NCBI RefSeq assembly: GCF_017877135.1
Contig: NZ_JAGIPH010000010.1
Span: 141,565 to 205,564 of the forward strand
Origin: Neorhizobium galegae
GTDB taxonomy: Bacteria > Pseudomonadota > Alphaproteobacteria > Rhizobiales > Rhizobiaceae
Reading direction: 5' to 3'
DNA length: 64,000 bases
Shown here: in pieces, positions 16,559-23,915 of the stretch
How positions within the stretch are numbered: position 1 is the first letter of the stretch
Layout of the letters: each line of letters begins with the position of its first letter
Notes under the pieces: generated by a model
The model's input: the letters and a program-made list of their open reading frames with translations, nothing else
Told to the model about the DNA's origin: nothing
Databases searched by the model: none
Translations under genes and position numbers: made by a program

Positions 16559-18511
16559 TTAAGGAAGGCCTGCCGTTCGGAAGGCGTGATAAAATCGTTC
16601 ATTGATTGCGGGATCGCGGTTCGGCGATAACCCGCTGATGTCCCTTGCACTCATGCCCGGGTACATGTCCTGAAGCCGCAAGCCGCACTGGCGTGCCGCC
16701 TCAAGATCTCCATTGAGAGCCAGGCTTGCCGTCAGCACCCGCAGGGCTGGCTCGTCATTTTCCATGCGCCGGCACAGCTGAACCGCCTCGCCATAGGCTT
16801 CCCGCTTGAACGCAATGCTGGCGCCCGCCCACCAATAGATGTCGGGGGCGATCGGGTTGAGGTCGATGGCCTGCTGGAAGCGGGGCCAGGCGGCGTCCGG
16901 CTGGCCGAAATGCGCGAGCGCATCGGCGTGCTGCAGGAGCAGGTCGGCGGAGTTGGGGGCAAGCGCTTCGGCCTCGAAAAAACGCTGGGCGGATGTGTCG
17001 AAATCGCGCCGGTAAAGGGCAACGACGGCGCACATCCAGTGACCCATGCCGGAAGCCGGATCGATGTCGAGCGAGGCTTCCGCCTCGGCCTTTGCCCGGT
17101 GAAGAAGATGCGGATCGCCGCCGCCCAGCATCAGCCATTCCAGTTGCAGGGTCTGAGCGATGCGGGCGCGCGCCGTTGCCATGCGTCCATCGAGCTCCAC
17201 GGCCCTGCGAAATTCCGCCCGGGCGCGCCGCAGCGACGGCAGGTCGCACTTGCCGCGCAACAGATGCTGGCCGGCCAGCAGCCGCTGATAGGCATTGGCA
17301 TCATGGGCGCGAAACGGATCCACCTGCAAACGCTCGATCTGTTCGGCAAGCGCTGCGGCAATCTGTTTCGACAGAAGGCGAAAGGCGGCATGCACCTGCT
17401 CGGCATCCAGCGCCACTTCCAGTGCCCAGACCACCTCCGCCGTCTCCTCTTCGATCAGCGATATCGACAGGCGCGTCGGCTCGATAAGGGTGGAACGGAC
17501 GCGGTAATCGGCGCGCAGGGATTGGTAGAGCCTACCCGAGGCATCCTCGGCAGAAGCAAAGCTGCTGTGCGGCGCAAGCACGGTAAATGTACGATAGCGC
17601 ACCAGACTGTTTGCGACATCCTCGACAAAGGCATGGGCGATGGGAAAGGAGGCGGTGCCGGCCTGCAGTGTGACCGGCGGCAGGAAAGCCACGCGGGGCT
17701 TGCGCACCGCCTTTTCCGGCGCGGCTGCCGGTTTTTCCTCGGCGGCCGGTGCGGCATAGCTTCGGTTTCGCCGCTGCAGCGCAAGCGTTGCCGGTTCCGG
17801 GTTTCGCCCTTCCAGCTGCAATTGCCGGGTGAGCATCTGAAAGATCCGGTCGCTCGCGGCAATGTCGCCGGCGCGCGCATAGGCCGCCATCAGGGCGCGA
17901 AACGTCTCCTCCCGCTCCGGCTCCAGTCTCAGCGCGACATCGGCAAGGGCCGCAATAGCCGTGGTCTTCGCCCCCCCGAAGCGGGTGAGATCTTCGAGCG
18001 CCGAGCCCAGGGCGGAAAAGAACAGGTCCTTCAGCCGCTGTCGCTCCGAGACCAGCCAGAGGTAAAATTGCTCCTGGTTCTCCTCAAGCCCGGCCAGCAG
18101 TTCGCCATCCACGCTGCAGAGCGCCTGCAGGCGCAAGCCGACATCCTCCGATCTCAGCGCCGAGAGGAAGAAGGCCAGATCGGATTTTTGCGCCAGCACG
18201 CCGGCGCTGAGCCCCGTCGGCGTGCCGGTGACGAACGCCCCGTCCGCCGTTGCCAGCGGCTGCAGCCGCGACAGCAGTTGCCGCAGATTTCCAAGCGCCC
18301 GCTTCTGATCCGCCTCTTCCCACAAGAGGGCCGCCGCTGCCTGCCGGGTCAGAAAGAAGCCGGGAGAAAGCAGAAGCGCTGCAACCAGGACAAACCCCTT
18401 TGCGGGAAAAAATGCCTGCCCCTCGGTCTCGCAGCGCGGCGTCCCGAACAGCCGGATGAATGGTTTGCCTTCGTCGCCGTTCAAGAACCCACCCCTCGTG
18501 GTTGCCGACAT
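16559..18511 (-). CDS. SARP/BTAD-type transcriptional regulator with TPR repeats
   Basis: A 650-residue regulator. The N-terminus (~15-90) resembles the OmpR-like winged helix of SARP proteins (FIRLFGTPRCETEG, LLWEEADQKRALGNLRQLLSRL). A bacterial transcriptional activator (BTAD) helical domain follows (~95-245), then an Ala/Pro linker (~250-265). Next comes a domain like those of CadC/adenylate-cyclase-associated proteins (~270-385, FLPPV ... DYRVRSTLIEPTRLSISLIEEETAEVVWALEV). The C-terminal third is TPR repeats (~395-620). It is the first gene of the YcaO operon, so it is probably its pathway regulator. The 143-residue gene starts 9 nt after its stop. Confidence 0.85.
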   Translation of the reverse strand: MSATTRGGFLNGDEGKPFIRLFGTPRCETEGQAFFPAKGFVLVAALLLSPGFFLTRQAAAALLWEEADQKRALGNLRQLLSRLQPLATADGAFVTGTPTGLSAGVLAQKSDLAFFLSALRSEDVGLRLQALCSVDGELLAGLEENQEQFYLWLVSERQRLKDLFFSALGSALEDLTRFGGAKTTAIAALADVALRLEPEREETFRALMAAYARAGDIAASDRIFQMLTRQLQLEGRNPEPATLALQRRNRSYAAPAAEEKPAAAPEKAVRKPRVAFLPPVTLQAGTASFPIAHAFVEDVANSLVRYRTFTVLAPHSSFASAEDASGRLYQSLRADYRVRSTLIEPTRLSISLIEEETAEVVWALEVALDAEQVHAAFRLLSKQIAAALAEQIERLQVDPFRAHDANAYQRLLAGQHLLRGKCDLPSLRRARAEFRRAVELDGRMATARARIAQTLQLEWLMLGGGDPHLLHRAKAEAEASLDIDPASGMGHWMCAVVALYRRDFDTSAQRFFEAEALAPNSADLLLQHADALAHFGQPDAAWPRFQQAIDLNPIAPDIYWWAGASIAFKREAYGEAVQLCRRMENDEPALRVLTASLALNGDLEAARQCGLRLQDMYPGMSARDISGLSPNRDPAINERFYHAFRTAGLP

Positions 18512-18648
18512 TTCGCCACTCCCGCGACATCGAACGAGATAATGCCCCGTATTTGACGCCGGTGTGACGCCGTTTGTCGCATGATTCTCCCGAAGTTAAA
18601 TAGCAGGGGAGCCCGCCCGGACATCATTCTTCCGGTCAAATAGAAACG

Positions 18649-19146
18649 ATGCACCGCATGACATTCAATTCTTCTTATGTACAATTTTCTTCTTACACTG
18701 AACCCTACCAGCGCGCCGATGATGTCGGCTTCGCCATTACCGAGTTCATGTGGTTCAAAGGCTATCCATTCTACGCAATCGGTGCGCTGACTGAAGCAAA
18801 GGTTGCTTATGCGAGACTTGCGCAAGGGGCATTCGAGGAGACGGACCAGGATAATGTCGATCTCGTCTTCCGCATGAGCCAAACCGGCGGTGGTTATTTC
18901 TTCGAACTGGTGCTGCGGTCGGACAAGGGCACCGCCTATGGGGGCTGGCTCTGGGGTGAAAACCTGGAGGTGACGGACGAATTCATCAACGGCTACCGGG
19001 TGCTTGCCACAACCCATGCCGCCGGCAGGACCCATTTCGCCTATAGCCGCCGGCGGCGCGGATACCAGTGCATCGGCCGCCCGCCCGTCGACAAGGCATC
19101 GCTGGTCATGCCGCGCAGGACACGTGGATTCGATGCCGACGCATGA
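18649..19146 (+). CDS. Hypothetical protein, 165 residues
   Basis: I do not recognise the family. The frame shows good third-position GC bias over its length. It is rich in aromatic residues in the first half (YVQFSSYTEPYQ, EFMWFKGYPFYAIG) and has a basic C-terminus (YSRRRRGYQ ... MPRRTRG). There is no signal peptide and only one cysteine. It is divergent from the BTAD regulator across 137 bp, so it may share control with the YcaO operon. Starts at 18649 or 18658 are both possible; neither has a strong ribosome-binding site. Confidence 0.6.
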   Translation: MHRMTFNSSYVQFSSYTEPYQRADDVGFAITEFMWFKGYPFYAIGALTEAKVAYARLAQGAFEETDQDNVDLVFRMSQTGGGYFFELVLRSDKGTAYGGWLWGENLEVTDEFINGYRVLATTHAAGRTHFAYSRRRRGYQCIGRPPVDKASLVMPRRTRGFDADA

Positions 19147-19508
19147 TCAGGACCGATGAGAACAAGAATTACATCCTCCGGTTGACAAATAACATAAATC
19201 AACTTTAAGTAATCGCATCGGTAGCGACTTCTCCCTAGAGACGAAATGCACCGGTAATCATCCACGGCCCGCATCGAACGGGCCGTCAATCATGTCATGC
19301 CTTGCCCCCTCTGCCGGCCTTATCCGCCAGCGGCATTGGGAGCCCGTGTCTATCGCCAACGCCATTCGAGCAGACAACTCGATGCGGCCTGGCGTTCGCT
19401 TTTACCAATAGCCAGCAGACTGCGTTTCCAGCGATTTTTTTGCGCGCGAAATGCAGAACACCTTGTTCCGCTTTACGATTTTTCACCATGCCTCGGAGGA
19501 AAACTGGG
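19147..19508. promoter_or_regulatory. Intergenic region upstream of the amine oxidase
   Basis: About 360 bases without a supported gene. An AT-rich stretch begins with a -35-like TTGACA (about 19184) followed by AATAACATAAATC, a possible promoter. A perfect hairpin, ACGGCCCG/CGGGCCGT with a 7-nt loop, lies at 19264-19286 without a U-run. A GGAGGA ribosome-binding site ends the region at about 19495-19500. Confidence 0.4.
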
Positions 19509-21395
19509 ATGAGATCTTCATGGACACGCCGTACACTTTTGCGCAGCATGACGGCCCTTGCGGGCAGTCTGTTTGCGCCGCCGCTTCTCTCCGGCCTTGG
19601 CCAGGCGCAGGCCGCCTATAGGACAACCCGTCCGGATCTTCCCGCAGACTTCGGTCGCGGAAGGAGCGTCGCCATTGTCGGCGCTGGGGTAGCCGGGCTC
19701 ACATCGGCCCTCAGGCTGGCCAATGCCGGCTTCAAGGTCGTGGTGTTTGAGGCAGACAGCCGCTATGGCGGGCGCAGCCTGACCGCCCGTCCGTCCAACG
19801 AAGCCTACCGCAAATGGTGGTTCAAGAAATATCCCGGAACCGATCAGTTTCCGGCCATGTATGCGGATCGTTACCAGGAGGTGGCGACAAGCCCTGCCCC
19901 AGATCTTCAGATCTGCGAATTCATGGATGATGACTGGAAGCCCGAGTCAGGGCGCGATCCGGTGGAACTGTTTCTGAATGCCGGGCCAGGGCGCATCCCG
20001 TCCAACCACGTCAATCTCATCGCGCTCTGCCAGGAGATCGGCGTGGCGCTCGAGCCCTATTTCTTCCAGTCCATGTCCAACCTCATTCAAAGCCAGACTT
20101 TTGACAACGGCAAGCCCATCAGCTTTGCCCAGGTGACCTACAGTCTCTATGCCGAAATGGCGCAGATGATGTACCAGGTGGCCCGCGAGGGGATCAAACT
20201 GAAGGGCAACCCAGGCGCCGAAGAAACGAAAGCGCTGGAGAACCTCTACCAGTTGTTCGGCAACCTTAGCAGCAGCGGCGACATCCAGCCGAATTCGCGG
20301 CTCGGATACACGCATCTGCCAGGCGGTTGGCGCGATAGCGGCACGCTGCGTGACAGCGTCCCCCTCGACAAGATCCTGTCCTCCGGCTTCATCGGCGATG
20401 CCGACGCCAATCCGGAACTGTCGCCGGGATCGTTTCTGTTCAACGGCTTCAACATCGACTGGCAGCCGTCGCTGATGCAGCCGATCGGGGGCATGGACCG
20501 AATCTGGCAGCAATTGCTGCTGCAGGATGTGCCGAAAACGGCGATCTGGAACGAAAGCCTGCAGCCGGTCGCCGGCGCCGGCGCCAAGGTTGGCAACCTC
20601 GTTCTCCTGAATACGGCCGTCACCGGCATTGCGCCCAGCAGCAGCGGCGTCAGCCTGCGCGTCAACCCTTCCAATGCCACGGGAGAGACGGGCGTCCAGC
20701 AACACGAATTCGACTTCTGCATCTCCACGACCGCCCCCTCCCTTCTCAACCGCATCCTGGTGAAGGAAGGCCTGCCGCGGGCCTTCATCAACGGGCTGGA
20801 CGCATTTTCGGTCCAGGGGGAATGGGGCGATGACGATCCCACACCCAATCTGTGGACACCGGCGATCAAGGTTGGATGGCAGGGCAAGAGCCGCTTCTGG
20901 GAAACCGAAGATGAGATCTATGGCGGCATTTCCTGGACCACCGACATCATCGGCCAGATCTGGTACCCGTCGGAGGATTTCACCGCCCATACCGGCATCC
21001 TGACCGGCGCCTACAATCGCGGTACGCCGGCTGTCACCTATGCGCGCCAGGGCAATGTGGAGCGTATCGCCACGGCGCGGCACGGCCTCGGGCTTCTCCA
21101 TCCGGAGGCAAAGGAGGAGGTTTACCGGGGCCTGTCGATCGCTTGGCAATATATGCCGAACCAGGTCGGCGGCTGGGCGTCCGATACGGCAAGCACGTCG
21201 CCGAACGTCTATCGGGAGATCACGACATTCGACCCGTCGGGCCGCTTCTTCTGCGCCGGCGACACTTGGAGCTACTGGCCCGGATGGCAGGAAGGCGCCG
21301 TTGCATCGGCCTATTGCGCGATCGCCGCGATCGCGCACAGCATTGAGCCGCTCAACTGCCTCGACTGCGGATGCTTTTCAGGCATGAAGGGCTGA
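19509..21395 (+). CDS. Tat-exported flavin-containing amine oxidase
   Basis: A 628-residue FAD-dependent amine/L-amino-acid oxidase family protein. The start at 19509 was chosen for GGAGGA about 8 nt upstream; a frame-compatible ATG at 19488 would put that site inside the gene. The N-terminus has a twin-arginine signal (SSWTRRTLLRSMTALAG) with cleavage near AQAA. The dinucleotide-binding motif is VAIVGAGVAGLTSALRLA followed by FEADSRYGGRS. The C-terminal flavin region (GRFFCAGDTWSYWPGWQEGAVASAY) is typical of monoamine oxidase-like enzymes. Oxidation of an amine or amino acid with release of peroxide and ammonia is expected in the periplasm. The substrate is unknown. Confidence 0.85.
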   Translation: MRSSWTRRTLLRSMTALAGSLFAPPLLSGLGQAQAAYRTTRPDLPADFGRGRSVAIVGAGVAGLTSALRLANAGFKVVVFEADSRYGGRSLTARPSNEAYRKWWFKKYPGTDQFPAMYADRYQEVATSPAPDLQICEFMDDDWKPESGRDPVELFLNAGPGRIPSNHVNLIALCQEIGVALEPYFFQSMSNLIQSQTFDNGKPISFAQVTYSLYAEMAQMMYQVAREGIKLKGNPGAEETKALENLYQLFGNLSSSGDIQPNSRLGYTHLPGGWRDSGTLRDSVPLDKILSSGFIGDADANPELSPGSFLFNGFNIDWQPSLMQPIGGMDRIWQQLLLQDVPKTAIWNESLQPVAGAGAKVGNLVLLNTAVTGIAPSSSGVSLRVNPSNATGETGVQQHEFDFCISTTAPSLLNRILVKEGLPRAFINGLDAFSVQGEWGDDDPTPNLWTPAIKVGWQGKSRFWETEDEIYGGISWTTDIIGQIWYPSEDFTAHTGILTGAYNRGTPAVTYARQGNVERIATARHGLGLLHPEAKEEVYRGLSIAWQYMPNQVGGWASDTASTSPNVYREITTFDPSGRFFCAGDTWSYWPGWQEGAVASAYCAIAAIAHSIEPLNCLDCGCFSGMKG

Positions 21396-21444
21396 AGGAT
21401 CATGCAGATGTGACCGGGCACCGCGCATCAAAAGCCAGGTCCAA

Positions 21445-21605
21445 AAACAAAAAGCCTGCCGCGGGAGGAGGTGCGGCAGGCTTTTCGAAAAGAACTGAAC
21501 GGCGCTGGGAGGAGGAGTGCCGCCACTCTGCAGACGCCCCTTGGGAGGAGGAGTGGGCCGTCTGACACACGAAGCTCTGCGGGAGGAGGAGCATTGCTTC
21601 GATGA
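21445..21605 (-). ncRNA. Cluster of four CCUCCUCCC-loop hairpins ('cuckoo'/CcsR-like sRNAs)
   Basis: Read on the minus strand, four hairpins in ~155 nt each expose a CCUCCUCCC-type anti-Shine-Dalgarno loop. In plus coordinates their arms are 21571-21580/21591-21600, 21531-21536/21559-21564, 21500-21506/21516-21522 (one G-U pair) and 21451-21462/21473-21484 (12 perfect pairs). Loops are conserved as GGGAGGAGG on the plus strand while stems differ, so the structure is conserved. The last hairpin is followed by a U-rich run (TTTTTGTTTTTGG) and doubles as terminator. In Rhodobacter the CcsR sRNAs (cuckoo family) have this architecture and lie downstream of a DUF1127 gene, as here. The 5' end is not defined; a -10-like CATAAT lies at about 21640-21645. 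Confidence 0.85.
21451..21484 (-). terminator. Intrinsic terminator of the sRNA cluster
   Basis: A 12-bp perfect stem (AAAGCCTGCCGC/GCGGCAGGCTTT) encloses the fourth CCUCCUCCC loop. On the minus strand it is followed by TTTTTGTTTTTGG. On the plus strand the 3' side reads only TTTTCG, so it may weakly stop transcription from the amine oxidase gene too. Confidence 0.8.
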
Positions 21606-21710
21606 GGATGATCATACGCCAGATCGGCGGATTTGATAGGCATTATGTTGCAGTGCAGCTATGCAAAAATCGGGATGCTCCAGAACCCATATCCAGCATC
21701 GTGACTGCGG

Positions 21711-21746
21711 CCCAAACGCAAAAACGCCCGCGTCGAGAGCGGGCGT
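21711..21746 (-). terminator. Intrinsic terminator after the DUF1127 gene
   Basis: ACGCCCGC/GCGGGCGT with a 7-nt loop (21724-21746), followed on the minus strand by TTTTTGCGTTTG. It lies 28 nt after the DUF1127 stop and about 115 nt before the first sRNA hairpin. The sRNAs are therefore made either by read-through and processing or from their own promoter. Confidence 0.8.
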
Positions 21747-21773
21747 CTGCAAGACAGAACTGGCGCGAAAGGC

Positions 21774-21920
21774 TTAGAAGCCGACAGAGGCCCGCGCCAC
21801 ATCGCGGATTTCACCGCGGGCAATGCCCAGGTCGTTCAGTTCGCGGTTGGACATGCGGCCAAGTTCCGTGACCGTCTGACGATACTTGCGCCAATTGTTG
21901 AGAGAGCGTGCTACGTTCAT
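21774..21920 (-). CDS. DUF1127 (YjiS-like) small basic protein
   Basis: A 48-residue protein beginning MNVARSLNNWRKYRQTV, with the family pattern LxxMSNRELNDLGIARGEI and ending RASVGF. A good ribosome-binding site (GGAAAGGGGAG) precedes the ATG. Proteins of this family are arginine-rich helices. The Rhodobacter member CcaF1, encoded just upstream of the CcsR sRNAs, is reported to bind RNA and influence their maturation. The same gene order here supports a similar role. No longer frame competes with it. Confidence 0.88.
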   Translation of the reverse strand: MNVARSLNNWRKYRQTVTELGRMSNRELNDLGIARGEIRDVARASVGF

Positions 21921-22252
21921 GATGCTCCCCTTTCCTGAGGTTCGTTTGACGTCAGCAACCGTGCTTGGCTCCGGCGTCGTTTGATGTCGCTAATATAGAC
22001 TCGGGGGCGGCCAGCGAACAGTCGCAATGCGTCAGGCCACCTATGCAGCGAATGCAAGGCGTCCTCGACCCCTCCCCGCCAAATGCCTTTGGCTGCATCA
22101 TCCGCAGGCAATTTTCGATTGACAGGAATGCGGCTATAGGATGACCGGCGGCTGCAGGCGCGTTGTGCAGAAAGACGAGGCGCGCCGCCGATGGGCGTCA
22201 AGCGTCACCGGGCAGACAGCCAAACCTTCGCGCAAGCCGTGTCGGAGGCCGG
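21921..22252 (-). promoter_or_regulatory. Leader and promoter region of the DUF1127 gene
   Basis: About 330 bases without a gene. Two direct copies of TCGTTTGA(C/T)GTC lie at 21942-21953 and 21977-21988 (35 bp apart), inside the probable 5' leader. A -10-like TATATT on the minus strand lies at about 21992-21997. Nothing else is recognised up to the end of the PAS-GGDEF gene. Confidence 0.45.
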
Positions 22253-23767
22253 CTATTCGGCCGCGGGCTGGCCAAGGGCGGCAATCTGCTCGCCCGGATG
22301 ATGATCGTCTCTTCCCATCTCCTCTGCGAGGCGCCTCTGCCGGGCAGAGTGAAACTGGCGCTTCTGCTGATACATGGCCGCATCGGCCCGCCGCACCACG
22401 GCTTCGATCTTTTCACCCTGCTCGCTGGTGGCGATACCGAGCGCGATGCTGAGCGGTGCGTTCGAGTAGAACTGGTTGTTGATCTTCAACAGCTCCTGAA
22501 TCGTGTCAGCCATGGCCGCCGCTGCGGCCCGGTCGGCACCCGGCATCAGGATGGCAAATTCGTCGCCACCAATGCGGGCGACGTGGTTCGGCCGCGTCAC
22601 GGCACCGTTCAGCACTTCGCCGATCCGTCGCAGCAGGGCATCGCCCGCATCGTGGCCCAGCGTGTCATTGGTGTCCTTCAACCCGTTGAGGTCAATCACG
22701 AGGATAGAGACCGGCCTCAGCGGCTTGCGCTCCATGCGGTTCATTTCATCGACATAGAAGGCGCGATTATGCAGTTTGGTCAGCACATCGTGCTTGCCGA
22801 GATATTCGAGATAGGCTTCCGCCTTCTTGCGCGCCGTGATGTCGGTGAGCGCCACCTGCACCAGCGACCAGTCGTCTTCGTGGCCCGGAAGCACGGAAAA
22901 CTGCATCAGGACATAGCGCTCGGACCCGTCGAGCGCATAATTGACCACCTCGCGCTGGTGGAAGAGATTGTTGTTCCACAGCTCCACCAGCTGTTCGCGA
23001 AAATGCTTTTCCATCTCATCGCGGAAAATATCGCCGAGCCGCTGCAACAGCGTCTGGCGGTCGGGCGCACAGAACAGATCGAGCGTCGACTGATTGACCG
23101 TGATGACGCGGATCTCGCTCATGCACTGGCGCACGAACTCCGGATGCACGTCGGTGAACACGCGAAAATCGGCAATGCCCTGCGCGCGCACATCCTCAAG
23201 CATGGTGCGGATACGGCTGAAATCCTCGACCCACAGCGACACCGGCGAGTGTTCGAAGATCCCTTCGGCATATTGACGGTTCGACAGTTCACGGCGGCGG
23301 GCATCCTCGCGCTCCGTCACGTCTTCCGTCGTCAGCAGAAGCCGGTCGAGCGTTTGCTCATGGCCCGGCAAGACGGCACCGCGCAGCTGTATATCCAGAC
23401 GCCGGCCCGACAGCGTGTAATTGACCGCACTGCCGAAAAACTCCTTATGCCCATCGAACAGAGCGGAAAGCTCGTTGATGTGGCTTTCCAGCATGTCGTC
23501 CCGGAAGACGCGGTCGATATTAGCAACCAGATGCGCCTGGCTTTCGGCCCCGAAGAGCTCGAGCGTCTTTCGATTGACCTCCAGCACGCGGATCTTGGAG
23601 GCGCAGAGCGCCACGCGCGACAGATCCGCCCGCAGGAAACGGCGGATGTCGGTCACCCCCTCGCGACGCCAGACGTCGAATTGAGCGGCAACGCCGCTGA
23701 AATCCTCGATCCACATGGCAATAGGCGCGAGATCGAAAACATCGGCACCGCTATTGTTGTCCATCAT
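22253..23767 (-). CDS. PAS-PAS-GGDEF diguanylate cyclase
   Basis: A 504-residue soluble diguanylate cyclase with two tandemly duplicated PAS modules. Module 1 (~10-150) begins LAPIAMWIEDFS and module 2 (~165-310) begins HSPVSLWVEDFS. Both contain (L/I)RVxxVNxxTLxLF, VFRD/IFRD and VLPGHE at matching places. GGDEF follows (HDVLTKLHNRAFY, VIDLNGLKDTNDTLGHDAGD, RIGGDEFAILMPG). The RxxD site position reads TRPN, so it is absent. Starts at 23767 or 23764 follow GCGAGGG. Confidence 0.92.
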   Translation of the reverse strand: MMDNNSGADVFDLAPIAMWIEDFSGVAAQFDVWRREGVTDIRRFLRADLSRVALCASKIRVLEVNRKTLELFGAESQAHLVANIDRVFRDDMLESHINELSALFDGHKEFFGSAVNYTLSGRRLDIQLRGAVLPGHEQTLDRLLLTTEDVTEREDARRRELSNRQYAEGIFEHSPVSLWVEDFSRIRTMLEDVRAQGIADFRVFTDVHPEFVRQCMSEIRVITVNQSTLDLFCAPDRQTLLQRLGDIFRDEMEKHFREQLVELWNNNLFHQREVVNYALDGSERYVLMQFSVLPGHEDDWSLVQVALTDITARKKAEAYLEYLGKHDVLTKLHNRAFYVDEMNRMERKPLRPVSILVIDLNGLKDTNDTLGHDAGDALLRRIGEVLNGAVTRPNHVARIGGDEFAILMPGADRAAAAAMADTIQELLKINNQFYSNAPLSIALGIATSEQGEKIEAVVRRADAAMYQQKRQFHSARQRRLAEEMGRDDHHPGEQIAALGQPAAE

Positions 23768-23915
23768 GCGCCCTCGCATAGCCTCTTGCGGCCAGTCCAT
23801 AGAACGAATCCACCCCGCGGTCATTCAAATCTGGAATAGAATGAGACACCTGTCGAACTTTTTTAGCAGGTCCTTGACTTCGGCCAAGGATGCGCCGGCG
23901 TCTGATGTCCTGTGA

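Noticed and set aside
16910..18556. Plus-strand open frame of about 548 codons opposite the BTAD regulator
   Set aside because: Antisense; Arg/Gln/Gly-rich without motifs, while the minus frame shows BTAD and TPR patterns.
21460..21600. CRISPR-like array from the four GGGAGGAGG repeats
   Set aside because: The repeats are only about 10 bp, spacing is irregular, and each repeat is the loop of its own hairpin. An sRNA cluster explains them better.
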